Source: Streptomyces glomeratus (GTDB lineage Bacteria > Actinomycetota > Actinomycetes > Streptomycetales > Streptomycetaceae). Taken from it: 64,000 nt of DNA. The stretch is taken from NCBI RefSeq assembly GCF_021462825.1, contig NZ_JAKEEB010000033.1:19273-83272 (forward strand). The letters run 5' to 3'. The notes under the pieces are model-generated. The model searched no databases and had not been told where the DNA came from. It saw only the letters and a program-made list of their open reading frames with translations. The position numbers and the translations under genes are program-made. This document shows, piece by piece, positions 1 to 7,551 of this stretch; within the stretch, counting starts at the first letter, position 1; each line of letters begins with the position of its first letter.

Positions 1-22
1 CCGAAAAGCGCAGGGGGAGATC

Positions 23-781
23 GTGGCGCTGACCCATGAGCCGACCGCCCCGTACCACTCGGCCCAGGACGCGCTGCGCGTCCTCGAGACGGTGGCGCGA
101 CACTCCGCCGGCGTCACCGACGCCGTCCTGGCCCGCAGCACCGGCCTCGGCTCCGAGCGGCTGACCTCCCTCCTGCGGATGCTCCGCCGGGAGGGCTACG
201 TGGAACAGACCGCCGACGGCGCGTATGTCACCGGTGCCGCCCTCAGCCGGCTGGGCTCCGCGCAGGGCCACGAGGAGGCGCTGCGGCAGAAGCTCCAGCA
301 GACCCTCGACCTGCTGCGGGACTCGGTGGGCGCGGCGGTCTACATCAGCCGGTACATCGACGGAGAGGTGCAGGTCACCCAGTGCGCGGAGGGACCGGCG
401 ACGCCCGCGGTGCACGAGTGGGTGGACTTCCGCTCCTCAGCGCATGCGAGCGCGGTCGGCAAGAGCCTGCTCGGGCAGCTCGACGTCAACGGCCGGCGGG
501 ACCATCTCTCCCGGCACAAGATGGCGCGGCTCACCTCGCGGACGATCACCAACGAGAAGGTGCTGCTGTCCCGGCTCGACGCCCATCCGCCGACGGTTCC
601 GGTGCTCGACCTCCAGGAGTACGCGGTGGGCACGGTGTGCGCGGCCGTCCCGATCACCGCGGGCTCCTCGGTCGGCTGCCTGGCGCTGTCCCTGCCGGTG
701 GAGCACGCACACCGGCTGCGGCAGGCGGCGGACCGGCTGAACAAGGGCGCCGCCCCGGTGCTGCTCTCCCTCGCGATCTGA
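23..781 (+). CDS. IclR-family transcriptional regulator (SsgR-like)
   Basis: Probable one-component DNA-binding regulator of 252 aa. Residues about 12-70 form a winged helix-turn-helix (DALRVLETVARHSAGVTD, then the recognition region SERLTSLLRMLRREGY). Residues about 85-250 match the IclR effector domain (SSAHASAVGKSLL is the usual HASAxGK-type motif; the late GxVCAAVPI and GCLALSLP strands also fit). The GTG start is backed by a GGGGGAG ribosome site six bases upstream, so the gene is complete although it begins 23 bases into the window. In Streptomyces this subgroup includes SsgR, which controls a sporulation gene. No ssgA-like gene is adjacent here, so the target is unknown. Family assignment is firm, role is not. 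Confidence 0.88.
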   Translation: MALTHEPTAPYHSAQDALRVLETVARHSAGVTDAVLARSTGLGSERLTSLLRMLRREGYVEQTADGAYVTGAALSRLGSAQGHEEALRQKLQQTLDLLRDSVGAAVYISRYIDGEVQVTQCAEGPATPAVHEWVDFRSSAHASAVGKSLLGQLDVNGRRDHLSRHKMARLTSRTITNEKVLLSRLDAHPPTVPVLDLQEYAVGTVCAAVPITAGSSVGCLALSLPVEHAHRLRQAADRLNKGAAPVLLSLAI

Positions 782-858
782 GGTGGTCACAAGCACCCCT
801 CGGGACCAGGTAGTATTTCTTATGTCGCCGGGCGCGAGAGCGCGAAGCGACGGAGTCT

Positions 859-935
859 GCGCCGCTAGCTCAGTTGGTTAGAGCAGCTGACTCTTAATCA
901 GCGGGTCCGGGGTTCGAGTCCCTGGCGGCGCACCA
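859..935 (+). tRNA. tRNA-Lys(CTT), copy 1
   Basis: Complete cloverleaf. The acceptor stem pairs GCGCCGC with GCGGCGC, the D arm contains AGCTCAGTTGGTTAGAGC, and the anticodon stem-loop is GCTGA-CTCTTAA-TCAGC with anticodon CTT at 893-895. The T arm is CGGGG-TTCGAGT-CCCTG and the discriminator is A932. CCA follows at 933-935 and is therefore genome-encoded in this copy. A second copy, identical through the discriminator base, lies at 5105. Confidence 0.97.
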
Positions 936-939
936 TGAT

Positions 940-983
940 GATGGCGGGTTCGTTCGCGCGAGAGCGCGACCGAACCCGCCATC
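940..983 (+). terminator. Hairpin terminator after tRNA-Lys copy 1
   Basis: Long stem: GATGGCGGGTTCG(T)TCGCGC pairs with GCGCGACCGAACCCGCCATC around a GAGA loop. It starts four bases after the tRNA CCA end. There is no T-tract, as is common for streptomycete terminators. Confidence 0.75.
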
Positions 984-1081
984 GTCGTATGTGCGTCCTG
1001 TCCTGCCGGGCGTCGTTCGCCATCGCCGCATGACGCGCGGCTTGGCCGCGCGCTGTGCTGATCGGGGTCACGAGCTCCTGC

Positions 1082-1546
1082 CTACGGCATGTTCGCGAAC
1101 AAGCCGTCCGTCGTGAAGGCGTGGTACGTCACCATGAATCCGACACAGAAGGCGACGATCACCGACAGGAAGACGAGGATGCCGACCGTGCCCGCGAGGG
1201 CCTTCCCCGGAGCCGGGGAGTGTGCGGTGGCGCGTTCGGGGTGGGCCTGCGTGTAGTGGACGGGCACGATGTCGCCCTCCACCGTCGTCGAGGGACCGTT
1301 CGCCTCCTCGAAGCGGACGGTGCGGCCCTCGCGGGTCGAGAACTCGTAGACATGGTGCAGCGTGGTGGTGACGGACGTGTCGCCGCCGCCGCTGGTCGTC
1401 GAGTACGTCCGCAGACAGCGCGCCTCGGCGGTCAGCCCGCTGGTCCAGTTGCTCCGCAACTGGAGCGAGCGGCGGACCACCTTCGCCGCCATGGCCAGCG
1501 CCCCGGCCATGATCAGGCCCGGCATCGCATAGAAGAAGAAGTCCAT
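1082..1546 (-). CDS. DUF3592 family membrane protein
   Basis: 154 aa. An N-terminal membrane segment (about residues 5-22) is followed by a beta-rich extracytoplasmic region (about 35-110, containing HHVYEFSTREGRTVRFEE and VPVHYTQAHPERA) and a second membrane segment (about 115-140). This order, with the YxP/R-type strand before the last helix, is the DUF3592 pattern. Function is unknown; some members sit near secretion or envelope genes. It is a single gene between the tRNA and the LPMO gene, on the opposite strand to the tRNA. The start at 1546 gives an intact first helix. Confidence 0.75.
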   Translation of the reverse strand: MDFFFYAMPGLIMAGALAMAAKVVRRSLQLRSNWTSGLTAEARCLRTYSTTSGGGDTSVTTTLHHVYEFSTREGRTVRFEEANGPSTTVEGDIVPVHYTQAHPERATAHSPAPGKALAGTVGILVFLSVIVAFCVGFMVTYHAFTTDGLFANMP

Positions 1547-1686
1547 GATTCCCCCGAGTCCGGTACGACTCCACGCACGCCGACCTGGTCATGCCGACGT
1601 GCGTGGAACGTACCCGGCCGGGTCGCCGTGGCCCCTCAAGCGAAGCTCAGAAACCGGCCCGGGACGGATTCGGGACAGGGTGGTGC

Positions 1687-2310
1687 TCAGAAGGTGACGT
1701 CCGCGCACGAGTAGAACGCGTTGCCCGTGTCCGCGATCGTCCACACCCCGAGGATGAGGTGGTGCCCGCTCAGCCCGCTCGGCAGGGTGCCGGTGTGGGT
1801 GAGCGTGGACGGCGGGCGCTGACCGTTGTACGGGACCGTCAGGAACGGGGTGGTGTTCAGGTCCGCCCTGGTCAGGGCGTGGTTCTGATTCCAGCCCGGT
1901 TTGGTGACGTAGTACTTGAAGTCGGTCGTCGCGTGTGCGGCGGTGAACTGCCAGCGGAAGGTGTAGCTCTGCCCGCCGCTGACCCTGGTCGTCGGCCACG
2001 CCGTGCCCGAGGGGGTCCTGGGCTGGTCGAGCGCGCCGAAGTTGGTGTGGTTCGCCGAACAGATCCGGCCGTCAGCGGGCCCCGCCGCCGGGAAGCCCTT
2101 CGGACCCTCGACGCTCTGCGGCTCCCACTGGATGTCGCCGCAGCCGGTGACGATGCCGCCGTTCGCGGCGCACATCTTCTGCCGGCTGAGCGGCTGGTCG
2201 GTGTAGCCGTGGGCGCTGGCGCCACCGGTGGAGAGCACGAACGTGCCCGCGGTGGCGAGGCCGACCACGGCCGCGTACCACTTGGCCTTTCTGGTCGTAC
2301 GGATGCGCAT
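1687..2310 (-). CDS. Secreted lytic polysaccharide monooxygenase, AA10 (chitin-binding type)
   Basis: Copper enzyme that oxidatively cleaves crystalline chitin or cellulose outside the cell. A twin-basic signal peptide ends at ASA-33, so mature residue 1 is His34. His34 and His126 (in TAAHATTDF) form the histidine brace, and the Phe of the late GNAFYSC motif sits where the axial residue is expected. 207 aa is usual for a single-domain AA10 enzyme with no separate carbohydrate-binding module. It stands alone. A DasR-type operator lies 53-68 bases upstream of the start codon, which supports a role in chitin use. Whether it prefers chitin or cellulose cannot be settled by eye; several Cys suggest disulfides. 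Confidence 0.93.
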   Translation of the reverse strand: MRIRTTRKAKWYAAVVGLATAGTFVLSTGGASAHGYTDQPLSRQKMCAANGGIVTGCGDIQWEPQSVEGPKGFPAAGPADGRICSANHTNFGALDQPRTPSGTAWPTTRVSGGQSYTFRWQFTAAHATTDFKYYVTKPGWNQNHALTRADLNTTPFLTVPYNGQRPPSTLTHTGTLPSGLSGHHLILGVWTIADTGNAFYSCADVTF

Positions 2311-2362
2311 GCTGCCGCTCCTGAAGGATGTGGGGAGTTCCTCGAGCCGTGCGCGCGCACAT

Positions 2363-2378
2363 TCAGGTCTAGACCAAG
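2363..2378. promoter_or_regulatory. DasR-responsive element (dre) upstream of the LPMO gene
   Basis: The sequence TCAGGTCTAGACCAAG contains the perfect palindromic core GGTCTAGACC (2366-2375) of the published dre consensus (A-C/G-TGGTCTAGACCA-C/G-T). It lies in the promoter region of the minus-strand LPMO gene. DasR is the GlcN-6-P-responsive GntR repressor of chitin/GlcNAc genes in Streptomyces. Confidence 0.85.
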
Positions 2379-2461
2379 TCTCAGACTATGGTCGCGAGTT
2401 GAACATGTCCATACCAATCGCGACCCGTTTTCGCCCTGGCCTTCGCCCCTCCTCCTCTCCT

Positions 2462-3607
2462 TCACCCTCCATCGGCCGGACGCCCCGTGTAGAACGCGAC
2501 CGTCAGGTCCTTCACCAGTGCCTTGCGCTCCAGGTCGTCGAGTTCCACCAGGCCCCGCATGGTCAGCCGGGTCACCGTGTCCTCGACCGAGTCCACCACC
2601 GTGCTGAGCACCGTGTCCCGGTGCTCGGCGTCGAGCGCCGCGATACGGCGGCGCTGCAGCCGCTCGGCGACCTCGGGCGCGTACTCGAGCCGGATCGGCT
2701 GCGCCGCGAACACCTCCAGCCCGGCCGACTCCACGTCCGCCGCCACCAGCCGGGTGAGCGCGTCACCGATCGCCTCGACATTGCGCAGGCTCACCATGTC
2801 CTTTGCCGCGGACGCGTCGGCCGGCACCTGAGGCACCAGCCGCGCGAGGGCCGACTCCACGCACTCCCGCAGATAGGCCTGGTGGTCGTCGATGCCGAGC
2901 ACGGCGCGCGCGGTGTCCCTGACCCGCCAGGTCACCAGCACGACCACCCGCAACGCGACCCCGTTGGCGTCGACCACGGGGATCGGCTCGCTGCGCCAGT
3001 GCCGCAGCCGCACATCGGCCCGGTGGCGCACCACCAGCGGATTCACCCACATCAGTCCGGTCCGGCGGGCCGTGCCCCGGTAGCGGCCGAACACACCGAG
3101 CACCCAGGCGTACCCGGTGCGCCCCCGCATCAGCCCGCTGAAACCGAGCAGGCCGAGCGACCCCGCCCCGGCGTATCCGGCCAGCTGCGCCAGCCCGATC
3201 CCGGTGCCCGCGCTCGCCGGAAGCTCCAGCACCCGCATCGCCACCGGCGACAGGACGCCCGCCCACCACGAGACGACCCCGCAGCCGCACAGGCCGCCGA
3301 GCCCGGCCAGCACGCCCACCGACCCGGGCAGCACCCGGGCCGGCCGCTCGGACAGTTCGGGATCCGAGACCGGCGACCGCCGCAGCGGCTCGGCGCTGCC
3401 GCGCACGCACGGCTGCTCACCGGTGCCGAGCCGACGCCCCACCACGGTCGCGGCCGGCGGCACGGATGCCCGTTCGGGGACTTCCCGGAACAGCAGATGG
3501 ACCGGGATCTCGGTGGTCGACTCACCGTGGATGAGCCGGGCGGACGAGGGGCCGATGTCCTGCGGCGCCCCCTCGGGCTCCGGGACCGGCGATGACGTCG
3601 TGCTCAT
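2462..3607 (-). CDS. SPFH/band-7 domain membrane protein
   Basis: 381 aa. The start ATG at 3607 (MSTTSS) has GGAGG at good spacing, so the much longer open frame upstream is not used. The N-terminal 100 residues are a polar, Pro-rich cytoplasmic tail. Two hydrophobic stretches follow (about 105-165, rich in GVLAGLGGL and YAGAGSLGLLGFSGL). The SPFH core comes next, with NPLVVRHRADVRLRHW, VDANGVALRVVVLVTWRV and AVLGIDDHQAYLRECVESALARLV. A charged helical tail (RLQRRRIAALDAEHRDTVLSTVVDSVEDTVTRL) is typical of stomatin/prohibitin-like scaffold proteins. Substrate or partner is unknown. It is followed downstream by the LPMO gene on the same strand, but with a large gap. Confidence 0.82.
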   Translation of the reverse strand: MSTTSSPVPEPEGAPQDIGPSSARLIHGESTTEIPVHLLFREVPERASVPPAATVVGRRLGTGEQPCVRGSAEPLRRSPVSDPELSERPARVLPGSVGVLAGLGGLCGCGVVSWWAGVLSPVAMRVLELPASAGTGIGLAQLAGYAGAGSLGLLGFSGLMRGRTGYAWVLGVFGRYRGTARRTGLMWVNPLVVRHRADVRLRHWRSEPIPVVDANGVALRVVVLVTWRVRDTARAVLGIDDHQAYLRECVESALARLVPQVPADASAAKDMVSLRNVEAIGDALTRLVAADVESAGLEVFAAQPIRLEYAPEVAERLQRRRIAALDAEHRDTVLSTVVDSVEDTVTRLTMRGLVELDDLERKALVKDLTVAFYTGRPADGG

Positions 3608-3729
3608 AACTGCCTCCACCCTCCGCGCCAGGAGGTGTCGTGCCGGGATGTGCCGGACAGCGGACCGGGGCCGGGCCGGGAGGCCGGGCCGGAAGATTAC
3701 GGACAGGGTCTCCGGGTCGAACCGGAGGG

Positions 3730-4887
3730 TCAGGAGAACAGCCGCCGCCAGGTCTCGGGCCCCGGGTAGCCGTCGGCCTCGCTGCCGCGCCAGCCCTGGG
3801 CGCGCTGGAACGCCTCGACGCCGCGCCGGTCGGCCTCGCTCCACCGCGGGCCCGGCCCTTCGGTGTAGTGCCCGCCGAACCCCTTCTCGGCCAACTGCCG
3901 TCCCAGCCGGGTGATGTGGGAACCGGTGACACCCGGCCGGAACGCGTCCCGGCCCGGGTAGGCGGGCACCCCTGACGGGAAGGCTCCCGCAAAGGCCCTC
4001 GGGAGAAGGGACCGGCCGCGCACGGCGAGCAGGCCACCGAGCTCGGCGGCATACGTGCCGTCGGCACCCTTGCCGACGGAGGCGAGCCCCGGAATGCCGA
4101 CCGTCGGCATGTGCGCGCCGCCGGCCGGGAGCGGGGTGTCCTTGCCCTCCTCGGCGGCCTTCCCGGCCACGACGCCCTTGTAGCGGTAGGGCACATAGCG
4201 GGTGGGATTGGTCGAGTACGGGTAGGGGGTGGTCTTGCGGCGGGCGTGCGGCGGGGTCTGCTCGTAGGCGGTGTAGCTGCGGTGCGTGTAGCTGGTCCAG
4301 CCCCCGAAGATGACGACGTGGGAGCCCTTCTCCGGATTGTCGACGTTGTGGAAGAGGAGGATGTCGCCGGGTTGCAGCTCGTCCTTGGAGATGCGGACCG
4401 CGAACTGATCCAGGCTGCCCGTCCACTCGTTGCTGCCGAGGTTCCAGGCCATGGAGACGAAGCCGGAGCAGTCCTGCCGGTAGCCGTCCGTCCAGTAGTC
4501 GTCCATGCTGTACGGCACCTTGGCCGCGACCCACTTCTTGGCCCGGTTGATGATCTCGGCCCTGGTCGTCGTGGGCATCGACCCCCCGCTCGGCATCACG
4601 CCCGTGCCGTGCAGCGGTGAGGTGTGGCCCTGCGGCGTGGACGGCGGCTCCTCACCGGTGGGAACGATCGGCCAGGGAGTGCCCCGGGTGGCCGCCACGG
4701 CGGGCACCGCCTCGCCGGGGCCGACGAGCACGGCACCGACGGCGGCGAGCGCGAGGACTCCCCCGACGGCCGGACGCAGGGTCCGCCCGCAGGGGCGGGA
4801 ACGGGGGAGGGCACCTCGTCCGCGGGCGCATCGGGGGCAGTCGCAGTCGCCTGCGGGCTCGATGTCCTCGCATACCGGAGTCTTCAT
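3730..4887 (-). CDS. Secreted NlpC/P60-like cell-wall hydrolase with C-terminal peptidoglycan-binding domain
   Basis: 385 aa. A Cys-rich N-terminus (CEDIEPAGDCDCPRC) precedes a hydrophobic segment at about residues 38-60. The catalytic region follows: a Cys in QDCSGFVSMAW, then GDILLFHNVDN and the His in GSHVVIFGGW. This is the Cys-His arrangement of papain-like NlpC/P60 amidases or endopeptidases. The last 75 residues (HITRLGRQLAEKGF and AFQRAQGWRG, PGPETWRRLF) are a PG_binding_1 type domain. The Cys-rich leader before the membrane segment is unusual and could bind a metal. The start at 4887 is the first ATG; the AT-rich stretch 4915-4985 upstream is the likely promoter region. Confidence 0.85.
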   Translation of the reverse strand: MKTPVCEDIEPAGDCDCPRCARGRGALPRSRPCGRTLRPAVGGVLALAAVGAVLVGPGEAVPAVAATRGTPWPIVPTGEEPPSTPQGHTSPLHGTGVMPSGGSMPTTTRAEIINRAKKWVAAKVPYSMDDYWTDGYRQDCSGFVSMAWNLGSNEWTGSLDQFAVRISKDELQPGDILLFHNVDNPEKGSHVVIFGGWTSYTHRSYTAYEQTPPHARRKTTPYPYSTNPTRYVPYRYKGVVAGKAAEEGKDTPLPAGGAHMPTVGIPGLASVGKGADGTYAAELGGLLAVRGRSLLPRAFAGAFPSGVPAYPGRDAFRPGVTGSHITRLGRQLAEKGFGGHYTEGPGPRWSEADRRGVEAFQRAQGWRGSEADGYPGPETWRRLFS

Positions 4888-5104
4888 GCGATTCCCCTCA
4901 CACTCCCTGGCCGAACCCTGGCGGATTTGTCCTATTTATGTAAATGTGTCAGCTTTCCAACTGTCCACTCAAATCGCCCAATGACGCCCAGAAAGATGCA
5001 TAGCGGACGATCACCCGGGGGTACGGGCCGCCCGGACGGAGGCCCGGACGGGCGGCCCGCCGGGAGCACCGCTCGGGATCGGGTAGAGTTCTCCGGGTCA
5101 GCAG

Positions 5105-5178
5105 GCGCCGCTAGCTCAGTTGGTTAGAGCAGCTGACTCTTAATCAGCGGGTCCGGGGTTCGAGTCCCTGGCGGCGCA
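5105..5178 (+). tRNA. tRNA-Lys(CTT), copy 2
   Basis: Identical to the copy at 859-932 through the discriminator base, with anticodon CTT at 5139-5141. Here CGA, not CCA, follows the discriminator, so CCA must be added after transcription. Flanking DNA differs completely from copy 1. Confidence 0.97.
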
Positions 5179-5183
5179 CGACC

Positions 5184-5217
5184 GGAAGGGCCCCTCGCCG
5201 TGGCGAGGGGCCCTTCC
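5184..5217 (+). terminator. Hairpin terminator after tRNA-Lys copy 2
   Basis: Perfect 16-bp stem (GGAAGGGCCCCTCGCC with its complement GGCGAGGGGCCCTTCC) around a GT loop, six bases after the tRNA. No T-tract. Confidence 0.85.
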
Positions 5218-5276
5218 GCATGCACACTCAATGGTTCCGGATCAAACCTCTTTCCGGGAAAACAGCCCGGTGGTCC

Positions 5277-5942
5277 TCACCGCTTCACGCCCGTCAGATA
5301 CGCCGACACCACCACGTTCGCCGTGTAGGTACGGCTCGCCCGGTCGAAGGTGCCCCCGCAGGTGATCAGCCGCAGCTCCGCCCGGCCCGACTGCCGCGTC
5401 CCGTACGCCTCGTGGGCGTCGAACCGGTCGCGGGCGAGTACCTGGACGCCCTCGACGGTGAACTCGGCGACCCGGCCGTCGTCGCGCGTCACCCGCACCT
5501 TCGCGCCCTGCCGCAGGCTGCTCAGCTTGTAGAAGACGGCGGGCCCGGTCTCGGTGTCGACGTGTCCGACGAACAGCGCCGCCCCGACGGCACCCGGCAT
5601 CACCCCGCCCCCGTACCACCCGGCCACGCCCGGCTGGTCGAAGGGCGGCGGATCGATCGCCCCCTCGGGGTCCAGACCGCGTGCCACGACCGGGGCCTGC
5701 ACCCCCAGGGCCGGGATGTCCACGCGCAGTGGCTTGGCCTTGCCCAACGGATGGGCCGCGGGCGGCAGTTCGGTGTCCGGGGGCCGGCCGGCGGCGGCCA
5801 TGTCCCCGGTCGCCGGTGCGGAGACCCCCGGGTGCACATCGGTGACCTCGCGCCCCCACATCCACAGACCGAGCAGCAGGACCACCCAGGCGACGCCCAT
5901 CAGCAGGCGGCCGGTACCGGAGGAATGTTCGTCACTGGACAC
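5277..5942 (-). CDS. Class F sortase
   Basis: 221 aa. One N-terminal membrane anchor (about residues 12-30), a Pro-rich linker, then a sortase beta-barrel from about residue 70 (LRVDIPALGVQAPVVARGL). Catalytic His127 is in FVGHVDT, catalytic Cys195 in LITCGG, and an Arg follows near 201-204. The short barrel and the TCGGTFD context are those of actinobacterial class F (formerly E/F) sortases, which are transpeptidases of the outer membrane face. The GTG start at 5942 lies three bases after the stop of the upstream gene, so the two are co-translated. Confidence 0.9.
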   Translation of the reverse strand: MSSDEHSSGTGRLLMGVAWVVLLLGLWMWGREVTDVHPGVSAPATGDMAAAGRPPDTELPPAAHPLGKAKPLRVDIPALGVQAPVVARGLDPEGAIDPPPFDQPGVAGWYGGGVMPGAVGAALFVGHVDTETGPAVFYKLSSLRQGAKVRVTRDDGRVAEFTVEGVQVLARDRFDAHEAYGTRQSGRAELRLITCGGTFDRASRTYTANVVVSAYLTGVKR

Positions 5943-5945
5943 GGT

Positions 5946-6581
5946 TCACTCCCGGCCACGACCCCGGCGGATGCTCCGCGCGATGATCACCACGGCGGCG
6001 ACGCTCACCAGGACGAGTCCGACGATCGCCTGCCGGGTGTCCGGTGCGGCGTTGCGGGCGTCTGTGGACGAGCGGTACGCGATGGCGCCGCCGCCCGCGT
6101 GCACGGGCGCGACCGGCGAGGAGGGCGCGGCGGGAGCACGTGCGGAGACGCGGGCGGACGGGGACGCGGGGCCGCCGGAGCGGGAGGCGGCGGGGGAAGC
6201 GGAGGCGGTCGGGGAGGCCGGGCCGAGCGAGGTGGACGGCGCGAGCGGCACCGCTCCGCCGACGTTGAGTACGCCCTTGACCTCCCGGCCGTCACAGCCG
6301 ACGGTGACCGAGTACAGGCCCGGACGCGCCGTGGAGCGGACCCGGGTGTCGCCGGTCAGCATGCCGTCCCTGCCCACGAGCCGCGCATCGGCGACGAACG
6401 CGTCGGACGCCGCGCTGCCGGTCGCACCGGCACAGCCCCGCACGGACAGCCGGATGTCGGTGCCGGGCGTGGGGAACGCAGGGGTCAGGAAGACGCCCTG
6501 CGCGTCCGCCGCGGATGCCGTGGGCGCGAGGACGGCCGCGACGACGGCACCCGCACACAGAGTGAGACGTAGTGAACCCAT
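5946..6581 (-). CDS. Signal-peptide protein with C-terminal membrane anchor, sortase partner
   Basis: 211 aa. It has a clear signal peptide (about residues 1-25, ending in TASAADA) and an Ig-like beta domain with a Cys pair (RGCAGATG and TVGCDGREVKG). A Ser/Pro/Ala-rich stalk (about 110-170), a membrane helix (AIVGLVLVSVAAVVIIA) and an RRGRGRE tail follow. The motif APDTRQ just before the helix resembles a degenerate sorting signal. Since the sortase gene starts three bases downstream, this protein may be its substrate, or it may act as a membrane-held partner. No exact LPxTG or LAxTG motif is visible. Confidence 0.7.
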   Translation of the reverse strand: MGSLRLTLCAGAVVAAVLAPTASAADAQGVFLTPAFPTPGTDIRLSVRGCAGATGSAASDAFVADARLVGRDGMLTGDTRVRSTARPGLYSVTVGCDGREVKGVLNVGGAVPLAPSTSLGPASPTASASPAASRSGGPASPSARVSARAPAAPSSPVAPVHAGGGAIAYRSSTDARNAAPDTRQAIVGLVLVSVAAVVIIARSIRRGRGRE

Positions 6582-6723
6582 CGTGAACCTCCCGATACCA
6601 GGAGGCTCACATCCCGGACACTCCGGCGCATCCGGACGGGACCTCCGCTACTCCGTATGGGGGGTCCAGGACCGTCCGGGCACCGGACCCGCCGCGCCCG
6701 GCCGCCGGGCGCGGGCCGGGGCG

Positions 6724-7503
6724 TCAGACGAGGTCGACGAGGTCCGCGATGGAGTTCACCACGTGGGAGGGCCGGTAGGGGTACCGGTCGATGTCCTGCG
6801 GCGTGGTCAGCCCGGTGAGCACCAGGAACGTCTGCATCCCGGCCTCCATGCCGGCCAGCACGTCGGTGTCCATCCGGTCGCCGATCATGGCGCTGGTCTC
6901 GGAGTGCGCCCCCAGTGTGTTCAGTCCGGTCCGCATCATCAGCGGGTTCGGCTTGCCCGCGAAGTACGGCTTCTTCCCGGTGGCCTTGGTGATCAGAGCG
7001 GCGACCGCGCCCGTGGCGGGCAGCGGCCCCTCGGGGGACGGGCCGGTCTCGTCGGGGTTGGTGCAGATGAAGCGGGCACCGCCCTGGATCAGCCGGACCG
7101 CCTTGGTCATGGCCTCGAAGGAATACGTACGGGTCTCGCCGAGGACGACATAGTCGGGCTCCTGGTCGGTCAGGATGTAGCCGATGTCGTGGAGCGCCGT
7201 GGTCAGCCCCGCCTCTCCCAGGACGTACGCCGAGCCGCCGGGCCGCTGGTCGTCCAGGAACTGGGCGGTCGCGAGCGCCGAGGTCCAGATGTTCTCCACC
7301 GGGACATCCAGACCCATGCGGCTCAGCCGGGCGTGCAGATCGCGCGGGGTGTAGATGGAGTTGTTGGTGAGCACGAGGAAGGGCTTGCCGGACTCACGCA
7401 GCCTCTTCAGGAAGGAATCGGCACCCGGGATCGGAACGCCCTCGTGGATGAGTACACCGTCCATGTCGGTGAGCCACGACTCGATGGGCCTGCGCTCTGC
7501 CAT
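6724..7503 (-). CDS. HAD-superfamily class IIA phosphatase (NagD-like)
   Basis: 259 aa. HAD motif I is DMDGVL near the N-terminus (residues 13-18), motif II is VLTNNS, and motifs III/IV correspond to GKPNPLM and MIGDRMDTDVLAG. The insertion between motifs II and III is the IIA cap. NagD-like enzymes hydrolyse small phosphate esters or nucleotides. It lies 48 bases after the phosphonate-binding lipoprotein gene on the same strand, so it may be read through from that cluster. A role in phosphonate use is possible but not shown. Confidence 0.85.
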   Translation of the reverse strand: MAERRPIESWLTDMDGVLIHEGVPIPGADSFLKRLRESGKPFLVLTNNSIYTPRDLHARLSRMGLDVPVENIWTSALATAQFLDDQRPGGSAYVLGEAGLTTALHDIGYILTDQEPDYVVLGETRTYSFEAMTKAVRLIQGGARFICTNPDETGPSPEGPLPATGAVAALITKATGKKPYFAGKPNPLMMRTGLNTLGAHSETSAMIGDRMDTDVLAGMEAGMQTFLVLTGLTTPQDIDRYPYRPSHVVNSIADLVDLV

Positions 7504-7551
7504 GTGCGATCTCCTGCCGTGCGTCGTGCTGCGTGAGTCCCAGCCTAGCGA

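Noticed and set aside
2462..4534. One 690-aa frame on the minus strand through the SPFH gene and beyond
   Set aside because: The part before 3607 is an out-of-frame reading of the wall-hydrolase gene. The ATG at 3607 has a good ribosome site.
4888..5104. c-di-AMP (ydaO) riboswitch before the wall-hydrolase gene
   Set aside because: Such riboswitches precede some wall-hydrolase genes, but none of the conserved elements could be found here.
859..5178. Integrative element with tRNA-Lys att sites
   Set aside because: No integrase, excisionase or transfer gene lies between the copies, and both tRNAs are complete with different flanks.
6600..6720. Gene in the spacer after the HAD gene
   Set aside because: Only GC-rich hairpin sequence is visible, with no frame showing codon bias.
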